Assembly (NCBI RefSeq): GCF_000338295.1
Contig: NZ_ANMO01000025.1
Location: 1-51,190, forward strand
DNA length: 51,190 bases
Source of the DNA: Rhodopirellula europaea 6C
GTDB lineage: Bacteria > Planctomycetota > Planctomycetia > Pirellulales > Pirellulaceae
Direction: 5' to 3'
Shown: positions 8,558-18,200 of the stretch, one piece after another
Layout of the letters: every line of letters starts with the position of its first letter
Position numbering within the stretch: position 1 is the stretch's first letter
Notes under the pieces: generated by a model
What the model was told of the DNA's origin: nothing
Databases searched by the model: none
The model's input: only the letters and a program-made list of their open reading frames with translations
Translations under genes and position numbers: made by a program

Positions 8558-9891
8558 CTCGCCTACGCCAGTGGCGTGACAAGTTTTTCCGACCAGGAGA
8601 AATCCGGCTTCTGGTTTGGTCGACGGCATGGTTCTTTTGTTTGCTGGGTGGCTACTACCAGCTTCGGCCGCTTCGCGAAACGGAAGCCTTCACCCGCGGA
8701 AGTGATGAAATCCCGTGGCTGTTTCTGGCGAGCTTCCTGACCATGTTGGTCGCCTCTCCGATCTACGCCTCCGTCGCGAATCGTGGACGTGGAATGCAAT
8801 TGGTCAGCCGCGTCTACCGTTTCTTTGAACTGAACTTGCTGGTCTTCTTTTTCGCGATGCAAGTCAGCGACGCCGGCATCGCCGCTTGGGTGGGCCGCGT
8901 TTACTTTGTCTGGCTGAGCGTTTTCAACCTGTTTGTTGTGTCGTTGATGTGGAGCGTTTTCACCGACGCCTACCGCAGCGACCAAGCCAAACGGTTGTTT
9001 GGGTTCATCTCGGCGGGCGGAACGATCGGCGGGATCACCGGATCAGCATTCGCATCGTGGCTCTCACAACAAGTCGACATCTCGTATGTGCTGATCGCGG
9101 GCATCGTCGCATTAGAATTGTGCCAGCAATGCGGTCGAGTTTTCGCGAAAACGTTGACGTCACAAGACTTGGTCAACCAGGACGCTCAAAACCAAGACGA
9201 CGAAACCGCCGCACTGGCCTCGACTGAACAGACTGCCACATCGAAAGAAAAGCATTCGATGTGGGTTGGGATTCGCACCGTTTGGAAGTCGCCTTATTTA
9301 CTGGGCCTCTGTTTGTTCATGTTGGCACTGCAAGCCTGTGCCACGACGGTCTACTGCGAACAAGCTGACTTCATCCGCGAAGCGAATCTCAACGAAGCCG
9401 ACCGATTCGCGTTGATCTCCAAGATCAACCTCTGGGTGCTGAGCCTCACGTTGGCGGTGCAGCTGCTCGGAACTGCCGCGTTGCTTCGTCGGCTCGGGAT
9501 GGCAATCGTCTTGGGAGTGTTCCCGCTGATCTACGTGGTCGGTTTTGCTGGATTGGCGTTTTGGCCCAGTCTTAATTGGATTGTCGCGTTGGTGGTCGTC
9601 CATCGTGCGGCCAGCTACGCCGTGTTTGCCCCCGCGATTCAAATTTTGTACACAGTCGTGGATCGCCGAACGCTTTATCAAGCCAAGGGATTTCTGGACA
9701 CGGCCGTGGTTCGAGGCGGGGACGTGATGTCGGCCCAGCTATTCGGGGTATTGAGGTTCAACGGTTTGAGTTTGACCGCGATCGCCGCCGGTTTCCTACC
9801 GCTGGCGGTCCTGACTGGATTGCTGGGGATGCGGATTGGTCGCCAGCAGGCCGAAATGCAGCAACGCGGGCGACCGGCCGGCCATGATTGA
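8554..9891 (+). CDS. MFS-type transporter related to the NTP/NDP exchanger group
   Basis: A 445-residue polytopic membrane protein with about 12 hydrophobic segments. The N-terminal YYQLRPLRETEAF and the stretch YFVWLSVFNLFVVSLMWSVF, then SAGGTIGGITGSAFASWL, resemble bacterial MFS proteins distantly related to Tlc-type ATP/ADP translocases. A charged loop (about 205-235) joins the two six-helix halves. The start is GTG, overlapping the stop of the preceding membrane-protein gene (GTGA). The substrate cannot be deduced; the nucleotide link is a family-level guess. Confidence 0.75.
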   Translation: MTRLRQWRDKFFRPGEIRLLVWSTAWFFCLLGGYYQLRPLRETEAFTRGSDEIPWLFLASFLTMLVASPIYASVANRGRGMQLVSRVYRFFELNLLVFFFAMQVSDAGIAAWVGRVYFVWLSVFNLFVVSLMWSVFTDAYRSDQAKRLFGFISAGGTIGGITGSAFASWLSQQVDISYVLIAGIVALELCQQCGRVFAKTLTSQDLVNQDAQNQDDETAALASTEQTATSKEKHSMWVGIRTVWKSPYLLGLCLFMLALQACATTVYCEQADFIREANLNEADRFALISKINLWVLSLTLAVQLLGTAALLRRLGMAIVLGVFPLIYVVGFAGLAFWPSLNWIVALVVVHRAASYAVFAPAIQILYTVVDRRTLYQAKGFLDTAVVRGGDVMSAQLFGVLRFNGLSLTAIAAGFLPLAVLTGLLGMRIGRQQAEMQQRGRPAGHD

Positions 9892-10063
9892 CCCGCTCGT
9901 TGGCCATTCGTAGACTTGACGGGTTTCCGACCAGCAATTCTCGACGAAATTCGCCCACGCCGGCCAGCAATCGCTCGCCGGCATCTTTTTTTCGTTGATC
10001 TTTTCCGTCATTCATCTCTTCCGCGAACCTTCTTTCTACGTCCAACAGGGACACCCGCCGCTC

Positions 10064-10927
10064 ATGGACCAAGCGATTGCGAAAGCCGACACCCTCATCG
10101 AAGCGATGGGTTGGATCCGCCGTTTCCGAGGCAAAACGACCGTCATCAAACTCGGCGGCAGCCTGCTCGAGGACCGAGAGGCCCTGCAGCACTTGCTGCT
10201 GGATGTGATCTTCATGGAAACCGTCGGCCTGCGTCCTGTCGTGGTTCACGGCGGCGGCAAAGCGATCACGGAAGCAATGGCCAAAGCCGGCATCGAAGCC
10301 CAATTCATTCGCGGGCGACGGGTGACGGACGAGAAATCGCTGGAGGTCGTCGAACAGGTCCTCGCGGGAGAACTCAATGTCGAATTGACCGAAATGATGG
10401 AACGGTTTGGTGGTCGCGCTGTCAACTTGTCGCCTCGAACCACGTGTGTCCTGAAAGGCAAGAAGCTGATCGATTCCGAAGGCGACGACCTTGGCTTCGT
10501 TGGTGAAGTGACCGAGGTCGATCGTGACGTGATTGAAAGCTTGGCATACACCGACCAAGTCGCCGTGATCCCTTCTTTGTGCACGGATGAAAAAGGGCAA
10601 CTGTACAACGTCAATGCAGACACCGCCGCGATGGCGGTCGCTCAATCCTTGGGAGCGGACAAACTCGTGTTCTTGTCGGACGTCAACGGAGTTCGCCGAG
10701 ACCCCAAAGATCCCGAGACAATCATTCCAGCGTTGTCGGCCGAGGAAGCTCGCCAATTGATTGCCGATGGTGTGATTCAGTCCGGCATGATCCCGAAGGT
10801 CGAAGCCTGCTTGGAAACACTCGGTCGTGGCGTTCAGAAAGTCCACATCATTGATGGACGACTGCGTCACTCATTGCTGCTCGAAATTTTCACCACCGAC
10901 GGTGTGGGCACGGAGATCCACCAGTGA
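10064..10927 (+). CDS. argB: N-acetylglutamate kinase
   Basis: ArgB phosphorylates N-acetyl-L-glutamate in the second step of arginine biosynthesis. In 287 residues the amino-acid-kinase fold shows [10 protein letters not shown] near the N-terminus, [30 protein letters not shown], the [20 protein letters not shown] core, [14 protein letters not shown] and [17 protein letters not shown] 10064 is chosen over an in-frame ATG at 9995 because the first 23 residues of the longer form do not look like ArgB. Its stop overlaps the GTG of the ArgD-like gene (GTGA), so translation is probably coupled through to argF. Confidence 0.95.
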   Translation: MDQAIAKADTLIEAMGWIRRFRGKTTVIKLGGSLLEDREALQHLLLDVIFMETVGLRPVVVHGGGKAITEAMAKAGIEAQFIRGRRVTDEKSLEVVEQVLAGELNVELTEMMERFGGRAVNLSPRTTCVLKGKKLIDSEGDDLGFVGEVTEVDRDVIESLAYTDQVAVIPSLCTDEKGQLYNVNADTAAMAVAQSLGADKLVFLSDVNGVRRDPKDPETIIPALSAEEARQLIADGVIQSGMIPKVEACLETLGRGVQKVHIIDGRLRHSLLLEIFTTDGVGTEIHQ

Positions 10928-12414
10928 ACGCGTCCGGCAACGGCGATGCCCCTCGCGGCGACAATTGGATCAATGCGATTGCAGGACGTCTCTCTCCGAC
11001 AGGTGAGAACTCGTTCCGGGATGCCTTGCGTCAATTCGCAGATCAACCCGAGTGGTGCGGCGATGCTGACCTGCGAACCAAGATCACGGAGCAACTGCGC
11101 ACGCTGACCAACGCGGATGCTTCAACGCTCGCTGATTGCATTCCAACTTCTTCGCGAGACCAAGCACTCGAACATGCTTTGATCGCGGCTCGTCGACGTC
11201 ATCTGTCACAACACGATGCGGAAGACGCGGCCGCCGAGAATGCATCGGCGCCAAAGTGCCTTTGTTTGGTAGGCAGTGATCACGGACGCAGCATCGTTGC
11301 GAGAATGGCGAGCGGCAAACCAACGTTGCGAGGCAACGAGTGGCCCCTGCTGCCTGGCTTCGTGCACGCGCCGGCGGAACGCTTCGTCGACAAAATCGAT
11401 TCATCAACCGCGGTCGCTTTGGTCGCTCCGGTGGACTTCAGCGGAGTCGGCCAGCCATTGACCGCTGAATGGTGGGCTCGATGCCGTCAACGATGTGATG
11501 AAACGGGCACGCAATTGATCGTCGATCATGGTGACACTCCCGCAGCCGGGAACGGCTACTTCTTTGCTCATGAAATGGTCGCCGGAATCTCTGCCGACGC
11601 GGTCATCCTTTCGGCCGGCTTGGTCGGCGACCTTCCTGGCGGCATGTTGGTTCTATCGGAATCGCTCGCATCGCATCTCGACCAAACCGCTCATTCCAGT
11701 GACTTGGTTGGACATCTTGTTTCCGCCGCACTGTCGACGCTGATTAAAACCGACGCTCTTGCCACGGAAGCGGACGCGTTCGCCATCGCTCTGGCTGAAC
11801 GAATTGCCACCCGCGGGTGCGTCCGAGACCTGCATGCCTGCGGGCACACCGTGATCTTGGAATTGGATGTCGAATCTCAAGCTTGGATCGATCAATCCGC
11901 GGCGGAACAACTGCACGCCGATGTTTGCAGCGAACATTCGGTCCTGTTCCAACCTCCGTTGCTGATGACGGCCGAACAACGGGAAATCCTGATCGACCGA
12001 ATCGATGCGGTGCTGGCGGGGTTGGAAGGAACTCAGGAGTCAACGGAAGCAACCTCATCGGCGGAAACTGAATCGGATCCGATGGAGGAACCCGCTGACG
12101 AAGCCCGACCCGACGAAGCCCAACCCGACGAATCGCCAGTCGACATTTCACTTGATGCGGATATCGATGAAGCCGCATCTGCGGAAGATTCGGACGAAGA
12201 GCTGGATGACGACGAAGACGATGACGATGAGGCAATCGAAGAGGACGAACTCGACGACACGGCCGATGAAGAATCGGCTGAGGAAGATGAAACGGACGAC
12301 GAAGTCGTAGGCGGCGATGAAGACGAAGAGCACGAAACCGAACAAGAAGAAACTGAACTGGAAAACAACGAACTGGACGAGTTCGAATCCAACGAGGAAA
12401 CGGAGAAACTTTGA
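10924..12414 (+). CDS. ArgD-like aminotransferase pseudoenzyme with acidic C-terminal tail
   Basis: A 496-residue protein aligned by eye with class-III acetylornithine aminotransferases (ArgD): [20 protein letters not shown] and LLPGFVHAP match the FHGRTLA...LPPGF block, [20 protein letters not shown] matches the DEVQTGxGRTG...FAHE block, and [17 protein letters not shown] matches VRGxGLMxGIEL. The PLP lysine of the usual AKGLGGG is Ala at 231 ([13 protein letters not shown]). The SGTEA phosphate-binding loop is also replaced (PTSSRDQA). Asp201 survives. Transamination therefore looks impossible. Residues from about 380 to 496 are an Asp/Glu-dominated tail. It sits where argD often sits, overlapping argB and argF, so a regulatory or scaffolding role in arginine synthesis is my inference. 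Confidence 0.8.
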   Translation: MNASGNGDAPRGDNWINAIAGRLSPTGENSFRDALRQFADQPEWCGDADLRTKITEQLRTLTNADASTLADCIPTSSRDQALEHALIAARRRHLSQHDAEDAAAENASAPKCLCLVGSDHGRSIVARMASGKPTLRGNEWPLLPGFVHAPAERFVDKIDSSTAVALVAPVDFSGVGQPLTAEWWARCRQRCDETGTQLIVDHGDTPAAGNGYFFAHEMVAGISADAVILSAGLVGDLPGGMLVLSESLASHLDQTAHSSDLVGHLVSAALSTLIKTDALATEADAFAIALAERIATRGCVRDLHACGHTVILELDVESQAWIDQSAAEQLHADVCSEHSVLFQPPLLMTAEQREILIDRIDAVLAGLEGTQESTEATSSAETESDPMEEPADEARPDEAQPDESPVDISLDADIDEAASAEDSDEELDDDEDDDDEAIEEDELDDTADEESAEEDETDDEVVGGDEDEEHETEQEETELENNELDEFESNEETEKL

Positions 12415-13352
12415 TGCGACACTTGCTCACACTCTTTGATCTGACCCCGCAAGAGTTGCGTCAGATTTTGGCAACCGCACAAACCCTCAAATCCAAATTG
12501 AAACAGGGCGAACGGCCCGCCATTTTGGAACGCTACACGCTTGCGTTGTTGTTTGAAAAACCAAGCTTGCGAACCCGTGTCAGCTTTGAGACCGGCATGA
12601 ACCATCTCGGTGGCAGCAGCTTGTTTCTGGGCGACGATGTCGGTTGGGGCAAACGCGAATCACCGTCTGACTTCACTCGCGTGTTGGGACAATTTGTCGA
12701 CGCGGTTGCGTGTCGAGCGAAATCACACGAACGTGTTGAACAGTTGGCGGAATACAATGCTGTCCCGATCATCAACAGCTTGACCGATCTCTGTCATCCT
12801 TGCCAAGCAATCGCCGATGTGTTGACGTTGCTGGAGAATTTTGGCGAAGTCAAAGATCGCCACATGGTTTTCGTTGGCGACGGCAACAACGTTTCGCGAT
12901 CACTCGCTCTCGCGTGTGCGATGCTGGACATTCAATTCACGCTCGCACGTCCGGATGGGTACGAACTCGACCAACCATGGCTCGATCGAATCGGTGAGAA
13001 ATATCCCAACGCGAAAATGAATCAAACGGCCGATCCGATTGCCGCGGTCGAAACCGCTGATGCGATCTACACCGACGTTTGGACCAGCATGGGGCAAGAA
13101 GCCGAATCCATCGCTCGACGAGCCGCTTTCAAGAATTTCCAAGTCAATGAACAGCTACTCGAAGCGGCCCCAAAGACCGCTCGAGTGCTGCATTGCTTGC
13201 CCGCCGTGCGAGGCGAGGAGATCACCGACGCGGTCATGGATGGTCCACAAAGCGACGTGATCGAACAGGCGGGCAATCGAATGCACGCCCAAAAGGCTCT
13301 GATGATTCAGCTCCTGCGACCCGAGTGGATCGCAGAAAACATCAGCGTTTAA
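12414..13352 (+). CDS. argF: Ornithine carbamoyltransferase
   Basis: ArgF makes citrulline from ornithine and carbamoyl phosphate. The 312 residues carry the carbamoyl-phosphate motif as [13 protein letters not shown], then [49 protein letters not shown] for the ornithine side and [11 protein letters not shown] near the C-terminus. ATG 12414 overlaps the TGA of the ArgD-like gene (TGATG), so it is coupled to argB and its neighbour. Length is normal. It ends 28 bp before the stop of the convergent secreted-protein gene. Confidence 0.96.
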   Translation: MRHLLTLFDLTPQELRQILATAQTLKSKLKQGERPAILERYTLALLFEKPSLRTRVSFETGMNHLGGSSLFLGDDVGWGKRESPSDFTRVLGQFVDAVACRAKSHERVEQLAEYNAVPIINSLTDLCHPCQAIADVLTLLENFGEVKDRHMVFVGDGNNVSRSLALACAMLDIQFTLARPDGYELDQPWLDRIGEKYPNAKMNQTADPIAAVETADAIYTDVWTSMGQEAESIARRAAFKNFQVNEQLLEAAPKTARVLHCLPAVRGEEITDAVMDGPQSDVIEQAGNRMHAQKALMIQLLRPEWIAENISV

Positions 13353-13380
13353 TGGCCGAGAACTTTCGCCCCACCGCTTC

Positions 13381-13947
13381 CTAACGTCGAGCGAATTGCA
13401 ATTCGCTCGAAACGAATGGGTTGGTACGAACTTCACCTGGAGTGAAACCAGGCGAATTCGAAACAAGCGTTGTGGCGGCTTCAGATTCATCCGACGCGTC
13501 GCTGGACTTTTTAGATGCAGCTTTTGCCTTCGTTACCAAATGCGGTGACGATTCACCTGCTTTGCAGATATAAGGATTCGAAACGGGGCCGACATAGCCG
13601 CGACGCTGATTGATCGGAGCCACTTGGCTGTGGTAACCAGCACCAGGACTCACCACTGGTGGCGATGCAAACGGGCTGATCCCATAAGGACGGTAGTGAC
13701 GCGTGCCGTAGTAAACCGGTGGGTTCGTCGCGAAATACGGTGGGTTTGGAATGTTGGATCGATACACCGATCCGTACGGCTGATAGAAACCGTAGGGCTG
13801 AAACCCGAACGCATAGGGCGATTGAGCGGACGCTTCTTCGGAGCAGGCCACGCATCCAGCCAGAACGGCGACGCCCAAGAAAATGCGCTGAATCGATCGC
13901 TTCAAGCGACTCGAACCTCGCGAAAAGGCAAATTTCTGAGACAACAT
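13381..13947 (-). CDS. Secreted Tyr/Pro/Gly-rich protein of unknown function
   Basis: A 188-residue protein from ATG 13947 with a basic n-region (SRGSSRLKRSIQR), a hydrophobic segment IFLGVAVLAGCVA and a likely signal peptidase I site after EASAQ. A lipobox reading (LAGC) is possible. The mature part is rich in Tyr, Pro and Gly (FGFQPYGFYQPYGSVY, NPPVYYGTRHYRPYG), followed by a Lys/Ser/Ala stretch. No enzyme fold is visible; it may be a cell-surface or envelope component, but that is only a composition-based guess. Upstream in-frame starts at 13968 and 14025 are less likely because they bury the signal peptide. Confidence 0.65.
   Translation of the reverse strand: MLSQKFAFSRGSSRLKRSIQRIFLGVAVLAGCVACSEEASAQSPYAFGFQPYGFYQPYGSVYRSNIPNPPYFATNPPVYYGTRHYRPYGISPFASPPVVSPGAGYHSQVAPINQRRGYVGPVSNPYICKAGESSPHLVTKAKAASKKSSDASDESEAATTLVSNSPGFTPGEVRTNPFVSSELQFARR
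13387..13410. terminator. Perfect 24-bp palindrome between convergent genes
   Basis: The sequence from 13387 to 13410 is its own reverse complement (left arm TCGAGCGAATTG). It overlaps the last codons of the minus-strand secreted-protein gene and lies 35 bp after the argF stop. A bidirectional terminator hairpin is plausible, though there is no loop and no clear T tract; a protein-binding site is the alternative. Confidence 0.4.
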
Positions 13948-14299
13948 AGCTGGCTCGCTTTCTCTCATTGAAAGAGGTGTGGTTGGATCAATTGGCAAAT
14001 GTCGATCGTGAGCACCCCCGTGCATATTCCACCGTAGTCACCCTGCCAACCGTTGCAATCCAAACCACCGGCCCGAAGCCGAATAATTCCTCGAATCTGA
14101 CACAGATTTTCCCCGCACGTCGCCATTTCGTCGCGACGAGTGATAAACGTTCACGAAAGGATTGCCTGGGAAATCGGCGTGACTTGCCTTTTGCCGGAAT
14201 GCCTCCCGTGGGTGCCATCGGGCTGGAGTTGTCTGACACGGATGCCCGGCTTGTTACTAAGCTGTTCACGTAAGACTTCCAATCACGCCGACTCCGCCG
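13948..14299. other. Divergent intergenic region, no gene seen
   Basis: About 350 bp between the leftward secreted-protein gene and the rightward glycosyltransferase gene. No RNA gene or repeat is apparent. Confidence 0.45.
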
Positions 14300-15424
14300 A
14301 TGAAAATGAAAATTGCCTGCGTGATTCATTCGCTCGACGGGGGCGGCGCCGAACGCGTGATGGCGGGGCTCGCTTCTCGCCTGGCAGACCGCTCGCACTC
14401 CGTCACCCTGATCACACTGGATGATGGAAAACACGATCGGCACGAAGTCGACTCCCGCGTCTCGCGCCATTCCATCAACGTCCTGTCGACGCCAGAGAAC
14501 ACCGTTTCAATCTGGTCCCGAACCCGCCGTCTTCGATCGACCATCGCGGCGGGCAAATTTGATGTGGTGCTTTCGTTTTGTGACGCCACCAATTGGCTAA
14601 CGTTGTTGGCAACCACGGGGCTCAGTGTGCCGGTGGTGGTCAGCGAACGAAGCGATCCCAAACATCAATCGCTCGGCCGAGCCCGCGAGTTCTTTCGTCG
14701 CCGACTTTATCCAAAGGCATACCGCGTGGTGTGCTTGAGCGAGGATGTCGAGGCAACGCTGCAATCACAAACACATAGTCATACGCTTGTCATTCCGTCG
14801 GCGATTGAAGTGCCGAAGGAGTTCCACTCAACCGTCGAACAACGCACCGAAAGGGACGCCGACACCGACGAAGAAACTTGCCGTCTTGTCGCGGTTGGAA
14901 GACTGGAACATGAAAAGGGCTTTGACCGTTTGATTCGCTGCTTGAGTGAATTGCCAAACGATGCGCCGAATTGGGAACTCACGATACATGGCGAAGGCAG
15001 CCAGCGTGGTCATTTGGAAAAACTTGCTCGTGAACTCAAAGTTGATTCGCGGGTCAACCTCCCCGGTTGGACGCGACCGATCTGGCCCGTCTATCAATCC
15101 GCGGATTGGTTTGTTCTGCCCAGTCGCTATGAAGGGTTCCCATCCGCGTTGCTCGAAGCAATGGCATGCTCCACCGCGGTCTTGACCGTGGACGCTGGTG
15201 GTGCAGTTCGTGAAATCATCGATCACGGTCGCAATGGATGGCTTGTCACCAACGATGACGCTGCGTTGCGAGCCGGACTACTTCATTGCATGGCGTCGCC
15301 AGAGTTGCGGGAACGGCTCGCTGCCCAAGCGGGCGAAGTGACCAGCCGTTATGGTTGGCCCGCAATGGTGGACGCTTACGAAGCGTGCTTGCAAGATGCC
15401 TGCAAGCATCAGCATCGCGCCTGA
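14300..15424 (+). CDS. Glycosyltransferase family 4 (GT-B fold)
   Basis: A 374-residue glycosyltransferase. The N-terminal half starts with the classic IACVIHSLDGGGAERVMAGL, a glycine-rich acceptor-side loop. The C-terminal half has LVAVGRLEHEKGFDRLI, WELTIHGEGSQRGHLEKLA, DWFVLPSRYEGFPSALLEAM (the EX7E donor-binding motif) and AGGAVREIIDHGRNGWLV. Such enzymes add sugars to lipid-linked glycans or surface polysaccharides in the cytoplasm. It stands alone, with no neighbouring polysaccharide genes, so donor and acceptor are unknown. A second in-frame ATG lies two codons downstream. Confidence 0.9.
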   Translation: MKMKIACVIHSLDGGGAERVMAGLASRLADRSHSVTLITLDDGKHDRHEVDSRVSRHSINVLSTPENTVSIWSRTRRLRSTIAAGKFDVVLSFCDATNWLTLLATTGLSVPVVVSERSDPKHQSLGRAREFFRRRLYPKAYRVVCLSEDVEATLQSQTHSHTLVIPSAIEVPKEFHSTVEQRTERDADTDEETCRLVAVGRLEHEKGFDRLIRCLSELPNDAPNWELTIHGEGSQRGHLEKLARELKVDSRVNLPGWTRPIWPVYQSADWFVLPSRYEGFPSALLEAMACSTAVLTVDAGGAVREIIDHGRNGWLVTNDDAALRAGLLHCMASPELRERLAAQAGEVTSRYGWPAMVDAYEACLQDACKHQHRA

Positions 15425-15686
15425 CCGGTCGGAAAGATGCGTTGTTTGTGAAGCGTACCCGCGACAGCGCCATCGATTGGATTCGCATCATCCCTCCGCA
15501 CGGCAACAAGTTCGAATATTGTCCGGCAATTCTCGTCCCCGTGTGAATCCAAAGTCATTGCGTTTGTGATGACAACGCGAAAATCTTGCGTCGCACCAGG
15601 TTGAAATTCGCACGCCTATCCCTCTTTGCCAAAGGGTGTGGCACAATGAGGTCGCTGATCTTCTCATTCGAAACGGAGTTATTCAG

Positions 15687-16619
15687 ATGAGCAAACCGTC
15701 TGATGCACTGGAACTGAAACCCATCGCTGGCGTTGTCCAGGATCCCAATGAAGTCCCAGTCGTCGTTCACAGCGACGTCAAAGGTGCCATCGACGACATG
15801 ACGTTCTTGCAAAAGTCGTTGCTATTCGCCGAGTTGGCAATGGTCGCCTACAACGATGAGCGAGAAGCCACCGTCGCCGCCGCCATGGTTGGCTTTTCCG
15901 ACGTCACCTTCTTTGATCACGACGGTTCCCAAGCTTACCGGTTTCGCAACGATCACGATTGCGTGATCGCATGCCGCGGTACCGAGCCCAATGAATGGAA
16001 TGACATTCGTGCGGACGCCAACGCCGCGTCGGTTTTGGCCGAGACGGCGGGCAAAGTCCACCGCGGTTTCAAAACCGAAGTCGACGATCTATGGCCAATG
16101 TTGGAAACCGCGTTGGTTGGCAACGAGCAACCCGTTTGGTTCTGTGGCCATTCACTCGGTGGTGCGATGGCCACCATCTGCGCCGGACGTTGCTACCTGT
16201 CTCATATCAAATCCGTGCCGAGTGGATTGTTCACCTACGGAAGCCCTCGGGTGGGTGACAAACGCTACATCAACTACGTCGAATTGCCTCACTACCGGTA
16301 CGTCAACAACAACGACATTGTGACTCGAGTCCCACCCGCGTGGATGGGATACCGCCACTGTGGAACCGAGGTCTATATCAACCGAAACGGACGAATCGGT
16401 CACCTGGGCATGATTCGAAAACGACGCGACCGATGGCACGGATTCCTGCGAGGGCTCAAGCGTTTTCGGGTGGATCACTTCAGCGATCACCCGCTACACA
16501 ACTACATCGATCCCATCCTGGATGCCGTTCAAAAAGAACAGGATGCAATGGGGCGTGGCGAAAGCGCCGTCGATGCTTCAGACTTGACGGGACAAGATCC
16601 CAAAACCGAAGCCTCCTGA
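15687..16619 (+). CDS. Class 3 lipase-family alpha/beta hydrolase
   Basis: A 310-residue hydrolase of the lipase class 3 type. The nucleophile elbow is [18 protein letters not shown], preceded by the oxyanion/Asp-side motif [20 protein letters not shown] and followed by [11 protein letters not shown] and [14 protein letters not shown], which supplies the catalytic Asp. A C-terminal His ([12 protein letters not shown]) completes the triad. There is no signal peptide, so it appears cytoplasmic. ATG 15687 has a GGAG sequence about 10 bp upstream. It is 10 bp from the following AAA ATPase gene and the two are probably co-transcribed. Confidence 0.88.
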   Translation: MSKPSDALELKPIAGVVQDPNEVPVVVHSDVKGAIDDMTFLQKSLLFAELAMVAYNDEREATVAAAMVGFSDVTFFDHDGSQAYRFRNDHDCVIACRGTEPNEWNDIRADANAASVLAETAGKVHRGFKTEVDDLWPMLETALVGNEQPVWFCGHSLGGAMATICAGRCYLSHIKSVPSGLFTYGSPRVGDKRYINYVELPHYRYVNNNDIVTRVPPAWMGYRHCGTEVYINRNGRIGHLGMIRKRRDRWHGFLRGLKRFRVDHFSDHPLHNYIDPILDAVQKEQDAMGRGESAVDASDLTGQDPKTEAS

Positions 16620-16629
16620 CGGACACTCC

Positions 16630-17658
16630 ATGAATTCGCCTTCGCCGAATCCATCCGAAGAACGCTCCTCGAAACACTCCGAGTCGGATCGCTTTGCTCG
16701 CGAACCGGAAGTGGTTCAAATTGGTGGCGTTGAACTCAAACTCGCTCATCCATACGAGGCCGCAGGCGATTGGATTGGCCAAAACGAATTGCTGATGCAA
16801 TTGTTGGCCTGCTGGCTGACGGTGGACGAAACCGACATCCCCCTGACGCCGCGTTTGATCGGCTCGCCGGGCGTTGGCAAAACACAACTCGCGATCGCGG
16901 CGACCAAGCGTCAAGGTCTGCCGCTGTATATCTACCAGTGCACCGCCGACACTCGACCGGAAGACTTGTTGATCACACCCGTGCTCAGTCGCGGTGGTGA
17001 GATTGCCTACCATGCTTCGCCCCTGGTCAGTGCGATGATCACCGGCGGCGTCTGCATCTTGGACGAAGGCAACCGGATGAACGAAAAGTCTTGGGCGTCG
17101 CTGGCACCGCTTTTCGACACCCGCCGTTACGTGGAATCCATCGTCGCCGGAATCACGATTCCCGCGTCACCTGAATTCCGTTCAGCAGTGACGATGAACC
17201 AAGACGAGTCGACGTTTGAAATCCCCGATTACATTCTCAGTCGACTGCAACCGACACTGCAGGTTGGGTTTCCAAACAAGCAAGACGAGATGGCCATCCT
17301 GCAGTACCACCTGCCGTTTGCCGAACCAGAGATGTTGGCGCTGACCGTCGATTTCCTGCAGCGTTCGCACGAACTGAAACTCGATTTTTCCCCCCGAGAC
17401 GGTATCAACCTGCTGCGTTTCGCGATCAAGCGAATGAAGCAAAACCCGTCGCATCCGGTCGCTCACGATGCCGCCTGGCAGGAAGCCCTCGAAAAGTGCC
17501 TCGGCGACGAAGCAGTCGATCTGGAATCACTCGCAGAACGCCGCAAACGCACGCTCGGCGGCGACGCGGTGCCTTTGGGACTAGCAGACCTGTTCTTCGA
17601 TTCCGATGATCCACTGCATCCCGATCGCGAAGACGAGGACGACGACGATCTCATTTAA
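16630..17658 (+). CDS. MoxR/CbbQ-like AAA+ ATPase
   Basis: A 342-residue AAA+ protein. Walker A is [16 protein letters not shown] (GSPGVGKT), Walker B is [11 protein letters not shown] with the following Asn-Arg typical of MoxR-like ATPases, and sensor-1 is [10 protein letters not shown]. An arginine-finger-like RLQPTLQV follows, and the C-terminus is acidic (EDEDDDD). Such ATPases act as remodelling chaperones, often with a VWA-domain partner; none is adjacent here. The upstream lipase, 10 bp away, may be a client or functional partner (inference). Confidence 0.85.
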   Translation: MNSPSPNPSEERSSKHSESDRFAREPEVVQIGGVELKLAHPYEAAGDWIGQNELLMQLLACWLTVDETDIPLTPRLIGSPGVGKTQLAIAATKRQGLPLYIYQCTADTRPEDLLITPVLSRGGEIAYHASPLVSAMITGGVCILDEGNRMNEKSWASLAPLFDTRRYVESIVAGITIPASPEFRSAVTMNQDESTFEIPDYILSRLQPTLQVGFPNKQDEMAILQYHLPFAEPEMLALTVDFLQRSHELKLDFSPRDGINLLRFAIKRMKQNPSHPVAHDAAWQEALEKCLGDEAVDLESLAERRKRTLGGDAVPLGLADLFFDSDDPLHPDREDEDDDDLI

Positions 17659-17697
17659 AGGGATTGCGCAACATTGCCCCGGACGGGGACCGTGGAT

Positions 17698-17841
17698 GAA
17701 TTGCAAAGTGCAAATTTCCCAATGCAAATTGCAAAGTGATTCAGGTCTACCAAGCCGCGAGATTTTCACCGATCCACGATTGCCAATTTGCAATGTCCAT
17801 TTTGCAATTTGCAATCACCCCGTCCGCCACTTCCCACCTGG
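17698..17841. repeat. 144-bp intergenic repeat, copy 1
   Basis: Nearly identical to 17960-18103 (offset 262 bp), with only a few substitutions. It is internally structured: TGCAAATT-type words occur near the left end and their complements (AATTTGCA) near the right, so a transcript could fold back on itself. The spacing and conservation suggest a mobile or amplified non-coding repeat. Confidence 0.85.
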
Positions 17842-17882
17842 CAATCACGCCAATTCGCCCCGGACGGGGCCGTCGTCCATAG

Positions 17883-17902
17883 CTCGGGGCGGAAGCCCCG
17901 AG
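17883..17902. repeat. Perfect 8-bp GC-rich hairpin
   Basis: CTCGGGGC and GCCCCGAG flank a GGAA tetraloop. It is preceded by GCCCCGGACGGGGCC at about 17855. Without a T tract it is not a standard terminator; it looks like part of a repeated palindromic unit. Confidence 0.6.
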
Positions 17903-17959
17903 AACCATGCCCAAACCCAAACGGTCGCCCCGGAGGGGCCGTCGTGGAGACGCGGTGGG

Positions 17960-18103
17960 GAATTGCAAAGTGCAAATTTCCCAATGCAAATTGCAAAATG
18001 ATTCAGGTCTACCAAGCCGCAAGATTTTCACCGATCCACAATTGCCAATTTGCAATGTCCATTTTGCAATTTGCAATCACCCCGCCCGCCATTTCCCACG
18101 TGG
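17960..18103. repeat. 144-bp intergenic repeat, copy 2
   Basis: Second copy of the 17698-17841 repeat in the same orientation, ending about 100 bp before rpiB. Differences are isolated single-base changes, so the duplication is either recent or maintained by conversion. Confidence 0.85.
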
Positions 18104-18200
18104 ATCTCAAGCCCCGGTTACGAATCGACGCCGAACGACTATCTTGTGGCGTCTTCTTGGCATCTCTTTTTGGCTCGTTCTTTCGTCGGTACTTGGTCCT

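Larger units (their letters stand above)
17659..18200. other. Repeat-rich intergenic region
   Basis: About 540 bp between the AAA ATPase and rpiB with no credible gene. It is filled by two 144-bp direct repeats, three GC-rich palindromic motifs built on GCCCCGGA, and a perfect hairpin at 17883-17902. Small frames here are translations of the repeats. Confidence 0.8.

Noticed and set aside
17698-18103. Small ORFs coding for duplicated peptides
   Set aside because: Their similarity is a result of the 144-bp DNA repeat; frames lack ribosome sites and are open in both directions.
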